Shown one piece after another: positions 41,801-53,724 of a DNA stretch of 64,000 bases. Each line of letters opens with the position of its first letter. Position 1 is the first letter of the stretch. The notes beneath the pieces were generated by a model that searched no databases, had not been told where the DNA came from, and saw nothing but the letters and a program-made list of their open reading frames with translations. The stretch lies in assembly GCA_030141585.1 (NCBI GenBank), contig JAQIFP010000001.1, positions 62,001 to 126,000 of the forward strand. The letters are read 5' to 3'. The translations under genes were made by a program, and so were the position numbers. This DNA comes from Ophryocystis elektroscirrha (lineage: Eukaryota > Apicomplexa > Conoidasida > Neogregarinorida > Ophryocystidae).

Positions 41801-43660
41801 AGATTTGTCTTATTTATTTCTGTTCAGAAAGTAAAAACACAAATTGAAGAGAAACAAGAAGACTGTAAAAAAATAAAAAATATTTTGGATTCAAAAATGC
41901 AAAAGCTTACAAAGCTTATGGAAGAAGTTGAGCTTTTAAATGCGATGAACCCTAAAGTAAAAATTATAATATATTTAAAACCAAAAATAGGTTAATGCTA
42001 GTATAGACACTTTATCTAATAAGAAAAATGTAAATGAACATTATATATCAGAAGCGAAGCTGTTCTCAAATGTAACAAGAATAAAGTAATACGAATTTAG
42101 ATGCTTATAAGTGTTTAGTTGTTCTTTGAAGCGAGTCGAAAGTGAAATAGATTATTATTCTGAGCAATATAAAATTGCTCAAGCCTATGTTAAAGAAATA
42201 AACAGCAAAATGCAAACAGAAGATAATCTAGAAAATAATTTTGTAAGTTATTATACTATAATTATTTAATACTCTTCGAAATTATCAAATTAATTTCTTA
42301 GACGGACATAACACTAAATGAATCTGAAGTTAATTTACTCCAATCCAAACTAGAAAACTCATGGAAAGCTCTAAACGATACGAAAACCGAATTAGATTCT
42401 GTTAGTCATCAAATTTTGGATTTGGAAACCAAAATTCAAAATCTTGTAAAAAAAAAAAAAAAAAATGAAATTATTTTTACTATAGTGTAGCCAGAAAGAG
42501 AAAGAAATCACACTCTACTATGAATTAATTAAATTAGCTATATATGAAAATGTAACCATTATATCGGATGCTACTCCTTCTGATTTCTTTAAGTAATCAA
42601 AAAAGCAATTTACAAATTTTAGACAAGTTGAGGAAAACGTTTTCGAAAAAAATCAGTTTCTAGACATTGATTATTTGAAATTGTTACCTTTGGAGCTGAC
42701 TAATGTACATAAGTTGCATTAATATATTTAATTTAGACTACAATTGACATTGATCAACAAAATCTTGTTGAATCTACATTGAAATCCAATATTGCAAATA
42801 TCCAATGTGAAATTAATTCCTGCTCTGTTCCATTATATCCACATAGTAAAGTTGAAACTGTGAGATCCCAAATAAAGGTTCAGAAATAAAGTATAAACAT
42901 TGCATTTATTAGGAATTAGACACGAATATTTCTGAGCTTCAATTAAAGAAGAAAAACGAAGAAGCAAAATTCAAGAAAGTACGAGCAAAAAGGAGCCGTT
43001 TGTTTATGGACTGTTTGAATCACATAAAAGAAGCGGTCAATATGTATGAAACCTTTAAATATTTGATGATTTAACACTAGAATTTATGGTGAATTAACCA
43101 ATCAGTCTGATTTGAGTGATGAATCGACGGAAGCAAAAGGTCATGCATATATTGAAATTGAAGATGGATCTAAAAAGTTTCCTTTTGCATCGTAACCACC
43201 TCAATTTAAATAAATTACATAAGGGGTCTTTTATATAACGTCATCCCTCCATCAAAACGTTATAGCGATATAATGAGGGTAATAAATTAATTTTACCCAA
43301 TTTATTTATAGTTGAGCGGTGGAGAAAAAGTTCTGGCTTCTTTGGCATTGCTTTTTGCAATTCAATCTTATCTTACATCTCCTTTCCTTATATTAGATGA
43401 AATAGATGCAGAACTAGGTGAAACTTGTTTAATATTTTCATAGCTATCTCAGACCGTTCAAACATGAAGGCGCTTATCAAATTTTTGAAAAAAACAACTA
43501 TGCAACTGATTGTAATATCACATAACGAGAAGTACGCTAGTTATATATATATAAGATCTTTGCAGTCTTTATAGTCAAGTCGAAGGATTATTAGGAACAT
43601 ACATTCACTTAGAAAAGCATTCTTCTGATTATATATATATAAACTTAGAGGATTATAATT
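38839..43660 (+). CDS. SMC1: Cohesin ATPase SMC1
   Basis: Structural maintenance of chromosomes protein, read here as the SMC1 subunit of cohesin. The first exons give [18 protein letters not shown], then [22 protein letters not shown], with the Walker A motif split by an intron after GSG. Long coiled-coil exons follow on both sides of a hinge near 41020-41340 ([42 protein letters not shown]). The C-terminal ATPase half gives [19 protein letters not shown] and [12 protein letters not shown], with the signature and Walker B motifs. The hinge wording LDTI and the N-terminus favour SMC1 over SMC2-4. About thirty short introns interrupt it; I did not fix every junction. The tail [14 protein letters not shown] ends at 43660. 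Confidence 0.88.
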
Positions 43661-43732
43661 AAGATTACCTATGTTTTCATGCAGCCCGATTACCAAAAAA
43701 ATAGTAAAATGACAAGATTCTTCAAGATTAGA

Positions 43733-44510
43733 TCAAATATCATTTATAGCTTCGCGATACCCGTTTCGCAAATTTAACTTTCTTTCTTTAGTTCGTTTGG
43801 CTTTATTAACCTTTGATTTTCTCTGATTATTTATAATGTCATATTTTCTTTAAATAAATTATTGTAACTTTGATGCATACAACCGTTCACTAAACTTACC
43901 GATGTATAACGTTTAATCTTTTGAGATTTGGCGCCTAAAAGATCAATTGCTGCAGAAACTTTAGGAGTCTAATTAATGGTTATATATATAATTTACAGTA
44001 ATATTTGGTATTTCACATGAACTGATTTACCTTAACTGGTTTTTCGGAAGGTTTTGACCATAAATCAATGGAATCAATATCTTCAAAATCATTGCATGTC
44101 ATTGATTTAATTCGATGAATAACATCAAAACTGATTCCCTCTATTTCAATAAATTTCCATAATTGACCCAAATAAAACTGAGCTGCTTTCTTTACATAAG
44201 CAGAAAAAAAAAATTGATTTTCTTCGTTTTTAACTAAGCACGAAAAGTCTTTGTCCAAAAAATTTTTAAATTTAGGAGTCACGGGGTTTTTCAGAATAGC
44301 ATCTAGTTTGACTATGGATAAGCTTTTGACCTTATTCATTAAATTATTTGAATTTACAGTTATTGAGTTTATCTTATCAGTTATTGGGACAAAAGCTAAT
44401 TTATTATTACAGTTGAGGCTTCCCACATTAACTGGATCAGATTTTTGGACAAATGTTTTTTGTTCACGGAGTTTTGACGCGTTTTCATTGAAGTAATTTA
44501 ACAACTCCAT
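43733..44510 (-). CDS. Unrecognised basic protein
   Basis: Start at 44510 (MELLNYFNENASKLREQK). The first exon of about 160 residues has a helical central part (YVKKAAQFYLGQLWKFIEIEG). Short introns then lead to TPKVSAAIDLLGAKSQKIKRYTS and a strongly basic end, NQRKSKVNKAKRTKERKLNLRNGYREAINDI, stopping at 43733. The basic tail suggests a nuclear or nucleolar, nucleic-acid-associated role, which is inference only. No catalytic motif, membrane segment or signal peptide. It ends 73 bases from the convergent SMC1 stop. Confidence 0.7.
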
Positions 44511-44646
44511 TGTTTGTTCCGGTAAAACTAAACTAAAACATTTACAAAAAAATAATAATTTGTATTTATAACACGTGATTTTTTTTTTTCAAAATACTAA
44601 TTTTGATAGTATCAATCTCAACTATACTTTGATTATTTACAGTTAG

Positions 44647-45099
44647 TTATTTGTAATACCTTGGTTGAGGCATGTAAAGCTGTGATTCTAAATGAGAAAC
44701 CGCAGATTTGACGAAAGAGTCTCTTAAACTTTCGAGTTGTTGAAAATCTAGAGGTAAACATAAAGGTTCCAACATATTTAATGTTCGTGCTACAGAATAT
44801 AAAGGACGCAATAAAACTTGTTCTGCAATCCAGCTTAAGTTTTCTACTCTTTGAGCTATGTCAGCAGGAAGATTGCATTGATATATCGCTCTAATTAAAG
44901 AATTTTTAATTTTAGCTGATCTAATATCAGAACTAATGGGAGTTGGTGGAGTCAAAATATTGATTGCGTCGGGAGATGCGTTTCTTTTTTTTTTGGGAGT
45001 ACATAATGATTGATTAATTGGGCTTGATGATACTCTTGGACTCAATGATGTATTGTTAATTTTTGATGGTGAATTAAAGTCTTCAAAACTTTCATTCAT
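44647..45099 (-). CDS. Unrecognised small protein with S/P-rich N-terminus
   Basis: Single exon of 150 residues. The first half is rich in Ser, Pro and Asn with proline-directed sites (SPSK, SPRV, TPKKKR, SPDA, TPPTP), typical targets of CDK-like kinases. The basic TPKKKRN could act as a nuclear signal. The second half is alpha-helical (LIRAIYQCNLPADIAQRVENL, SVARTLNMLEPL). No family is recognised. Neighbours are SMC1 and another possibly nuclear unknown, which by itself proves nothing. Confidence 0.65.
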   Translation of the reverse strand: MNESFEDFNSPSKINNTSLSPRVSSSPINQSLCTPKKKRNASPDAINILTPPTPISSDIRSAKIKNSLIRAIYQCNLPADIAQRVENLSWIAEQVLLRPLYSVARTLNMLEPLCLPLDFQQLESLRDSFVKSAVSHLESQLYMPQPRYYK

Positions 45100-45470
45100 T
45101 GACTTTTCACGAATAAGTCTTTACTTACATACTTGAAAAATATAAGTTTGATCAGTTAATTAACAATTTAAGATAATAAAATTTATGAAAATTAAAAAAA
45201 TAAAACTGTAAAAATATAATGAATTCTCTGGAACAGAAAAATTTGTCATAAATTACAATACGCTTTAAGATTGCTTGATTACGGATTTTGTTTGTTATTT
45301 TTTTGATAAAATATAAGCAAATCATCAAACTGATTTTAAAACTTTGCGATAATCATACGTTTAAGCTATTCATTTACATGTTAAAAACTTTTAAAGATAA
45401 ACACCTTTATTATTACTAGTTTTTTTTCGTTGTAGCTAAAATATGTTTACATAAGAAAATACAGTAAAGC
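45100..45470. promoter_or_regulatory. Intergenic region upstream of the S/P-rich small gene
   Basis: A 371-base AT-rich stretch between the 45099 start and the end of the UPRT gene, both minus strand. It should hold a promoter and a 3' UTR. I see no ORF, repeat or RNA gene in it. Confidence 0.35.
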
Positions 45471-46702
45471 TTAATTTTCAGGAGGAGTTGTTCCAAAATA
45501 TCGGTCTCCAAAATCTCCAATGCCCGGAATAATAAATGCATTATTATCTAAGCCTTGATCAATTCTACAGCAAAAATACAAGTGACATAAATTTTGAGAT
45601 AAAATAGGTTTTTTATCAGCTTTCAAATCTTTAAATATGAATACAAATTTAAATTAATTATTATTAATTATTACGCGGCAGTGACTATCCTTAAATTTTT
45701 GTGTTTTGAAAATAAAGCTTCCAAGCCATTCGGGCAGGACACAAGGTTGACAAATACTATTTGATCGATGTTTACACCTTAAAATTAAAATATAAGTGAA
45801 AAAAAAAATAATAATTTGATATATTTAATAAAAGTAATTAATTTGATATTTAATTTATTAACTTATAAGAATACAAAAAAAATTACCATGGTTTAACAAT
45901 ACTTCAATTGCTTTTAAAGCACTACCACCAGATGCTAACATAGGGTCCATCAGAAATATATTTCTTTTCGAAATATCTTCCGGAAGGTTAGAGTAGTATA
46001 GCTAAGTATTTATGTATCCAATATTATATCTCACATAGGGCAATTTGTCATTTTCATTCCTTTGTATTAAAATTTTTCCAACTCGACATGCACGGCATAC
46101 CTATATTTTGTTTAACGTAATTTTATTACATCTCGAAGCGCAATTTCCATTGATTCTCCGGCGCGAATTATAGATACTCCACAGATTTTTTGAGCAAATT
46201 TAATTCCATCATATTTGACATTAACCGGTGTTTCAACAGTATGTGGTTCATAAGGGAATTCTGTTCTAAGTTTTGTTAAATAGTACTAAATACCGTTCAA
46301 AGCTTCTTCAATAACCAGGCGTATGATTCTATTGGAGTAAAAAACTGTAGGAAATTCGCTCCAAACTAAGAAACTTACCAAATTCTTCTCTAGCTGTGTA
46401 TCTATCTAGAGATTTTGCTAAAGTGTAGCGTATACAATACCTCTAATTATTGTCATCATGGCAAGAAGCTGTGAAGTTTGCTTCAATAATGTCAAATTTG
46501 GATACCTGTCAAGAACATATATATTTATATATATACATATTTATATATAAACTATTGTTCTAAAAATCGTGACATAAATTTTTTTTTTTTTTTTTTGCTT
46601 AATTAATGTATAATCGTGACGCAACTTATTAATTAAACCGTTAATAAATGTAATATCTTGAGGTTTCATAAATTTGCTAGTTTTTTTTTCAAAAGAATTC
46701 AT
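45471..46702 (-). CDS. UPRT: Uracil phosphoribosyltransferase
   Basis: Makes UMP from uracil and PRPP in pyrimidine salvage. The start at 46702 reads [19 protein letters not shown], then [16 protein letters not shown]. Later exons give [29 protein letters not shown], the [14 protein letters not shown] block, the PRPP-binding loop [42 protein letters not shown] sequence, and the uracil-binding end [16 protein letters not shown] in its local form [21 protein letters not shown]. The stop is at 45471. It is split by short introns. No uridine kinase domain precedes it within the gene limits, so it appears to be the stand-alone form, as in Toxoplasma. Confidence 0.92.
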
Positions 46703-46853
46703 TTTGATCCTTAACTTTTTTGATTAATGCCGGGTGACGGAATTTTGCTTTGATTACCTGATGCAATTATATATAAAGTAAGCATCTATATGGGAATAGA
46801 TTGAAATAAATAAAATAATTTATGAATATAAATTAAATAAAAATAAAAAATTA

Positions 46854-47321
46854 TTATTTATACTGATGTTCTAAATAATCCACAGTGTCAGCTAGTTTTT
46901 CATTTTGATGTTGCAATTGCGATGCACCATGTTGGACTGACTTCAAAACTTCATCTGATCTTTTACGTATTTGAGATTCAATAGATTCGGCTAATTTGAT
47001 AAATTCTGAAACAACAATGGCAGCATTTTTTCTGAGACTTTGAACCAAGTCATTTGTTGTATTGCGTAGCTGTTCAGATAACTTTTCGAACTCTTGTCTT
47101 GATACGTATTCTCTCTTAGACCTCCAGCTTGAATTATTGTTGTCTGCCAAATGGATTTCTTTCATATTATTGTTATTCGATGAAGGCCGATCTGATGTAT
47201 TGTATAACTGATCTCCGTTACTTAATGATGATAATGTTTCAGCAAACTTTTGCAAATCTTCTTGAATATCGCATTTTATCATTAAGCAATTAATGAAAAG
47301 AAAAACAAAAAAAGTTAACAT
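46854..47321 (-). CDS. Secreted coiled-coil protein, unrecognised
   Basis: Single exon of 155 residues. The N-terminus MLTFFVFLFINCLMIKC is a clear signal peptide. The rest is hydrophilic and helical with a heptad pattern (FEKLSEQLRNTTNDLVQSLRK; HQNEKLADTVDYLEHQYK), preceded by an Asn/Ser-rich linker. An RSKR site near residue 67 could be a processing point (inference). No family is recognised. It precedes, on the same strand, another signal-peptide gene of SOD type. Confidence 0.72.
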   Translation of the reverse strand: MLTFFVFLFINCLMIKCDIQEDLQKFAETLSSLSNGDQLYNTSDRPSSNNNNMKEIHLADNNNSSWRSKREYVSRQEFEKLSEQLRNTTNDLVQSLRKNAAIVVSEFIKLAESIESQIRKRSDEVLKSVQHGASQLQHQNEKLADTVDYLEHQYK

Positions 47322-47429
47322 ATTATCTGCTAATAATTATTTTGCATGCACCCTTTCTACTTTATATTACATTAAATTGCTATAAAACAATTAAAATCAT
47401 TATAAAAACGAATGAACAAAAAAAGGAAA

Positions 47430-48459
47430 TTAATCGGTAGCTTTAACGATAATTTTAGCACAAAATAGCCTATTTAGGCTGTTTGGACAATGGATTACGA
47501 TTGATTTATTCTTAAGGTTGCAAGGGTTTAGGGTATCATTATCATCTATTACTTGAAATTCAAGGTGAAGATTGTCAGCATTTTCACTGAAGGACACTTG
47601 TCCATATTTTCCAGATAAATCTCCACTTTCACAAACGTATCTATTCAATAAATAGTTCTCGTTGTTACACTTGTACTTATGTTGGACCCTATAAATACCA
47701 TTAGAGAACTTTTTGTAATTGCGGTATGCTATTTAAAAATATAATATTATTTAACACATTTAGTTAGTCTATATTTATTTATCTATTCTAGAACCTAGAC
47801 AAAAATTATTAGATAATTGGTAGTACATATATGTATATCTATTATATAAAGCTGGTTATTAAAATAACTTTAATAATTATCATAATGACTATATTATCAT
47901 TATCAAAAATATTTACTATTAAAATTAGAAAATTCAAAGATTGCCTTCATAATATAATAAGCTTTGAAAAATGCAAAATTTTTTTATTATTTATTATCAT
48001 GTTATTAAAATTTTCATTATTATCAACAATTGTATGATTCACTATGATATACAAATTTTACATATTAATCTTAAAATATAGTTATTTCAATATATCTTAC
48101 TTTTCTTTAAGTGCTTTGCACATAGGATTACCACTTGAAGCACCACATGCTAACATAGGGTCAAAGTGACCACCTGTTAAAGATGCACTGCACGCTTCCG
48201 GGCCTATACCATAGAGTCCAAAGTCGCTTTTTGTATGAATATGCCAGTTCATTGGCTTGTTTACATCAATACAATTTTTTGCTAAAAGTAAAAATTGATC
48301 TTTATCACGAACGTCTAAAATCACGAGTGTGCTCCTTTCAGCTTTGAAAAATTGGAATTTTAATAGGCTGTTCTCAAAATAGCTTAAAGCTAAACAATCA
48401 GTTTTCGATAGAGTGGAATGAATACAGAAAGTAGCTATAATTAAAAAAATTAAATACAT
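47430..48459 (-). CDS. Secreted Cu-SOD-like protein
   Basis: Two exons joined through an intron whose donor lies at about 48100 give 205 residues. Residues 1-18 form a signal peptide. The Cu/Zn superoxide dismutase fold is indicated by WHIH (His73, His75), GGHFDP (His98), GDLSGKYG (Asp143), VIH (His186) and an Arg at 193 in place of the usual active-site Arg. The copper ligands are therefore all present. Of the zinc ligands, His98 and Asp143 are kept and His123 may serve, but the histidine before GDL is absent (RYVCESGDLSG). Eight or more cysteines suit an extracellular protein. It may be a copper-only SOD that removes superoxide outside the cell, or a non-enzymatic relative. Confidence 0.82.
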
Positions 48460-48683
48460 TTTATTTCACTTGAATTACGTTTAGCAAATTAAAAATAATT
48501 GCTTCTTTATGTTTGTAAGTCAACAAAAATTAACTAATTGATTAAATAAAAAAAAAAAATACGAATTAAGAAATTCACAATTACATTGATATATGAATGT
48601 TTATCTGTTTGCTCTAGTTTCAGATAAATTCTGGTAAAAATTCGCTATGTTTGCTGTCATCGACTAATTTACATCATTTTTTT

Positions 48684-51463
48684 CTAAGTTTGGCTTAAAT
48701 GCTTCAAAAATTGTGTTTCCATAGGAAAATCTGTGGCGACATTGTCATCTTTCAAAACAGATTTCATTAGCGGTTCATTTGTCATTAAATCTTTGTCCGC
48801 TAGATCGTGAGATATATTAGCATGTGATGGATAATCAATATAATCCCAGTAGTTGTTCAGTGAACAATAACTATATATGTTCCTATAATGAATATATAAA
48901 ACTATCATATTACACACCTAATAACTCGTAAGAAAGTCAAATCTTTCAAATCCCAAAAGCACTGATACACTTGACCTCCAAACCTTTTTTGAATATGCCC
49001 TGGTCTAAAAGAAACTATGCAAATAAAAGCTAAATCTACCTTTTCAAGTATTCGTAAAACGTCAAATTAGTACACATTGATTTGAAAGTTCGAATAAGAA
49101 GATAACCAACAAAACCAGCCCAAAATAGATTTAGTATTGAATTGGTTAAGGCAACATAGAATAAAGGCTTATTTTTTATTAAACAAAAACAAATTTATTT
49201 ACTTCTGTCAGAGCATCAATGCTGAACTTTGAACGATTTAAAAGCCGTATTTTGTAATAGAATCCAACAAGCACCCACAAATATATAATTGTAACACTCA
49301 GAGTGAGTAAAAAAAAAAAAAAAGATCTTTGATTTCCCAAACCAATACAATTATCTACCCATATACAATGATGATCAAAACGGCTATTATACATAAATTT
49401 AATGTAAAAAACTTACTTTACACAATGAGCGCAATCACCACAATGATGCGCTCTAAAGGGCTTGATTATACGACATGTTAAGCACAATTTTTTGGGATTT
49501 CCTTCCATAACTTCTTTAGCGTATCCTTTAGGACAGGAAATTCGACGCTCAGCTCCAACTCTATCCATTAGTTTAACCATTTGTTCCTAATTGTATATGA
49601 ATAAAAAAAAAATGCAATAATCATTACACGTATTTCTTGAATTTTGATGACATAAGAGTCAAATAATTTGCTTATTTCAGGAGAGAATTTGTTGCTATGA
49701 CCGTTGCGTATCTCATAATGTCGGTTTAACGCTGCTAATTCCATTCCAATATTACAGCTTTCCCTATTTATTGAGGTTAGCAAAAAATAAATAACAAACC
49801 TTTCTAATAGCTGTAATTTATGACAAGCAGAAGTGATACGATAATTTACAACAAGTTTTTGATTTAAATCATATTTTAAGCTACTAAAGCAATATGTAGA
49901 TGAATCTGCTAGCGTACGGACTACATCTATATGATTGATCGGGTATAACTCTGACTTTGACATATCCAGGATCAGAAGCAAAAGCTAATAATCATTGAAT
50001 TAGTATTTCATAATATTACCCATAATCCAAAAGGTTTGAGACATAATAAAAAAAAGGAGAAATATTGTGCAATGATACCAATAATAGTAATGATAATTTA
50101 TCAGTGTTGATGAAATTGACCTTAGGAAATATTACAGTTTTGAAAATTTCGATACCAAAAAATAGATATATTCATACTCATCAAGAACCAATAATACTAT
50201 AATACTTGTTTTATATTCAAATAATGATACCCAAGCATAATAATTTTTAAATAGTTTCATACATCCAAAAACATTTTTTTGAAAGTACCACTGCCTTAAC
50301 GACAGTCCCAAAAAAAAGTGTCCTTTATTCCAACATATTTTAAGGGCTGTGTTATTATCACGATCTGTTATATAATTAAATACTAATCAAGCTACCATCA
50401 TTAGACTCGCAAAAAAGAAGATTTATTGCTCCTTTATCACACTAAAATGTTTAACCAATCTAATTTAGCATACTATAGTACGGAGAGTATCCTCATCCCC
50501 AGATAAACAAGCCATGTGAACAACTGTTCTACCTGTAATACATATTTACAATTTCATCAAAATAACAAGTTTAAATAAATGCATATATTAATTTATACAT
50601 ATTATTTAACTTTGCAAAGGAATTGTACCATTATGATCTCTATGAGATAAATTAACACCACGAGATAAAAACCATTGAACTAAGGTTAAGCTTCCTCTTT
50701 GGCAAGCCCACATTAAGCCAGTTTTTCCCTATAAACTTGATTAGCGATATCAAAAAATAATTGTGGTAATAAACTTTGCATAAATCTTTAATATGTTTTA
50801 CATTCGCATCTTGACTTTCCAATGAGCATCCATTAAGATATAACCATTCAACCATATTCAATATTTCGTAAGCTTTCTCATCAGGGCCTTCTGCTGCTGC
50901 TGTTAAAAACAAGTTGAAATGATTATTATTCTATAATTGTGAACAATCGTATCTAATTTGAGTACCAATACTTCAAAAATTTGATAACTGTAAACGGAGA
51001 AAAAAGCACGGAGTAATTTCATATTGCATCCTCTAACTGTATAATGAAATACTGTGTCTCCGTTAATATCGGGGAAAAATGGGTCACATCCAACATTGAG
51101 TAAATACTCTGCTATATCGTTCAATTCACCTGTCCATGCAACTGAATAAAATCACATTGAAAGTATAATCGAAATACCATGATGCAAAACAAGACAAGAA
51201 TTTAGCTCTGCTGCTTTCAACCTATGGTGATGAATTAAAGTAGCTATAATAATTTTCAAGCGGGAAATATCTCTTCTTTGAGCAGCTTGCATTACTTCCC
51301 CACGATACGTATGAAGAGCTGTGTAGTTTTTGCTATTTCTATTTGAACGTGGGTTAATATTGATACGCAAAAAATCACCATCAGCAGAAAAATTATTAGG
51401 AGAGTAATAAGCATCATAATTTGATATTGAACTGTTTGAATGAGGTTGCATTGGGGTATACAT
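48684..51463 (-). CDS. Ankyrin-repeat DHHC palmitoyltransferase
   Basis: Integral membrane S-acyltransferase. The start at 51463 ([12 protein letters not shown]) is followed by ankyrin repeats across several exons: [74 protein letters not shown] and [16 protein letters not shown]. Hydrophobic membrane segments come next. The catalytic Cys-rich domain reads [19 protein letters not shown], a short intron, then [22 protein letters not shown], with the DHHC cysteine intact, followed by a membrane segment ([23 protein letters not shown]). The tail ends at 48684. The ankyrin-DHHC order is that of ZDHHC13/17 and Akr1-type enzymes. Some exon edges in 49980-50420 are uncertain. Confidence 0.88.
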
Positions 51464-52472
51464 TTTTGATTAATTCTTCTTCTAACTAGTTAGGAAGAAA
51501 TTCTAATTTATAAACTATGAAGTTTTAATGCTAATACTGCGCATCAAAGCATTGCAAACAGCAAAAATTTGTTCAACATAAAAAAAACCACAAATAGAAT
51601 TACCTAAATTTCTGTACTGTTAAGAAGAATTTTTTCAATTAATACGGCTGATGTCAACCATTTCTTAATTTTTCGCTGCTTACGTATAAATTTAATTACA
51701 TCATACAAAGTAATGTTTGTGCCACATAAATGCAATTAATTAATAATAATTTGTTACTATTTTCGAAATTGGTTGTAAACGCGATTGGGAAAAAATTAAT
51801 TATTGTTCAGATTAAGTGTATACATTCACAATATTACAATTTCGGAAAATCATATCAAAGCAAATTATCAGTTATTTTACAAATCAAAATAAATTTATGA
51901 CATGAAATAAATTGAAACATTACTTCAAATATAAACCTAAAACTCTAATATACTCTTTATATCAATAAATTCTAGAATTTATGTTCTTTTGCAGAAAAAT
52001 AAAACGGATCTAATTAGACCTACTAACTAAAATTACAAAAAATTTGGGATAATTATAATCTAGCCGTATAGTTTCACGCACACAACTTTTAAAATATATA
52101 AAGACTTTTGATTAACTTTCTTGCACTTGTTGACAAAACTGTTGATATGAATATGTAAAAAAAAGCTTTACTGATAACAATGTTTTATAAGTACATAATT
52201 TAAATTGTATATATAATGTATTAGATTATAAAAGCAAATTTGACAACTTCTGTTTAGTCTATATTGACATTTGTTTGTTATCCATATAAATACTTAAATT
52301 ACCAGTAATTTTTTAAGTTCTAAAATAATTTAATACTCAAACGTATAAGAAAAAAGAATATTAGGAATATAAATTAGCTTTTATAATATTAGACACAACT
52401 TATTTTATTGTCCCGAGTTCCAAGTCATATATACACCGGACCTAGTTTTCATCAAAAAATTGTGTAAATAAC
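51464..52472. promoter_or_regulatory. 1-kb divergent intergenic region, DHHC gene / uL2
   Basis: The longest gene-free stretch of the window, about 1,009 bases, between two divergent start codons. It is uniformly AT-rich with no ORF, tRNA-like cloverleaf or repeat that I can identify. It probably carries the strong uL2 promoter. A small exon or noncoding RNA hidden here cannot be excluded by eye. Confidence 0.4.
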
Positions 52473-53529
52473 ATGGGCCGCGTTATTAGAGGTATTATGT
52501 TAAGAGATTATACACTGTTGTTTTTAAATAAAAGATGGTTTTTTTTCAATGTTATAACATAGAAAGTTTTTGAGTGGCTGCAGTAAATATAATTTCTATA
52601 AGCAGTAGAATAATTTTATCTATAATTACTTTAAACTAGGTCAACGTAAGGGTGCTGGGAGTGTCTTCAAATCGCATTGTCATAAAAGAAAGGGACCGGC
52701 TCTGTTACGATCATTAGACTACGCTGAGCGTAACGGTTACATTCGCGGCTTAGTTAAAGAAATCATTCACGATCCTGGTCGTGGAGCTCCATTAGCACGT
52801 GTTGTTTTCCGCAATCCCTATAAATACAAGTTAGATCGGGAATTAATGGTGGCTGTTGAAGGACTAGCAACAGGACAATTCATTCACTGTGGTAGATCCG
52901 CCGCTTTAGTTCCAGGAAATGTTTTGCCTGTTGGAAGAATGCCTGAAGGAGTTATTATTTCTTCTTTGGAAGAAAAACAAGGAGATAGAGGACGTTTAGC
53001 TAAAGCTTCTGGAACTTGTGCTACAGTTATCGGACATTCAGAGGATGGCAAAAAGACACGTGTCAGACTGCCATCTGGAGCACGTAAAACTATTTCCTCT
53101 ACGTAAGTCATTTAACGCTATAAGTGAATTATTGTATGATAACTAAAAATTCAACAATAATAATAATATAATTATTTTATTAGTCTTTCAATTCATAAAT
53201 ACTCGTTTTTCATAACTATTTATTAATTTTCCAGTGCTCGAGCCATAATTGGTGTAGTTGCGGGTGGTGGTCGTATTGACAAGCCCATGTTAAAAGCCGG
53301 AAATTCATACCATAAGTATAAAGCTAAACGTAACTGCTGGCCTAAAGTACGTGGTGTTGCTATGAATCCAGTTGACCATCCTCATGGTGGTGGTAACCAT
53401 CAACACGTTGGTCACCCGACTACTGTTGGACGATCTGCTCCACCAGGTCAAAAGGTTGGATTAATTGCTGCTAGAAGAACAGGTTTACTCCGTGGTGGTA
53501 GAGCAGCTAAAGTGTCCAAGGAAGAATAA
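52473..53529 (+). CDS. RPL8: 60S ribosomal protein uL2 (L8)
   Basis: Core large-subunit protein next to the peptidyl transferase centre. Three exons, 52473-52491, 52640-53102 and 53235-53529, join to 258 residues, the family length. The first exon holds only MGRVIRG, as in many orthologues. The sequence continues [38 protein letters not shown], and near the end [17 protein letters not shown], which contains the conserved histidine loop. Introns are 148 and 132 nt, longer than usual here. The minus-strand frame at 52884-53111 is a shadow. Confidence 0.98.
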
Positions 53530-53724
53530 ATTTTTCTTTGAAATTTTCTTTTATTATATTCAAAAATCAATTATTACATAAATCTTATACAAAGAAAAAT
53601 ATGAGATAAAAAAAGGTTGAAACATTGAATGTTTATAGAGCACGAAATAAATAGTCTCCTATAAGGGGTAATGTAGGTCCTATATATTTTTTATACTTTT
53701 CAACTGACTAAGCAAATATAATAA

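Noticed and set aside
44251..44496. Plus-strand frame inside the basic unknown gene
   Set aside because: It is antisense to the longer minus frame starting at 44510, which has better composition and extends by splicing.
52884..53111. Minus-strand frame inside uL2
   Set aside because: Exactly antisense to a near-perfect ribosomal protein exon.
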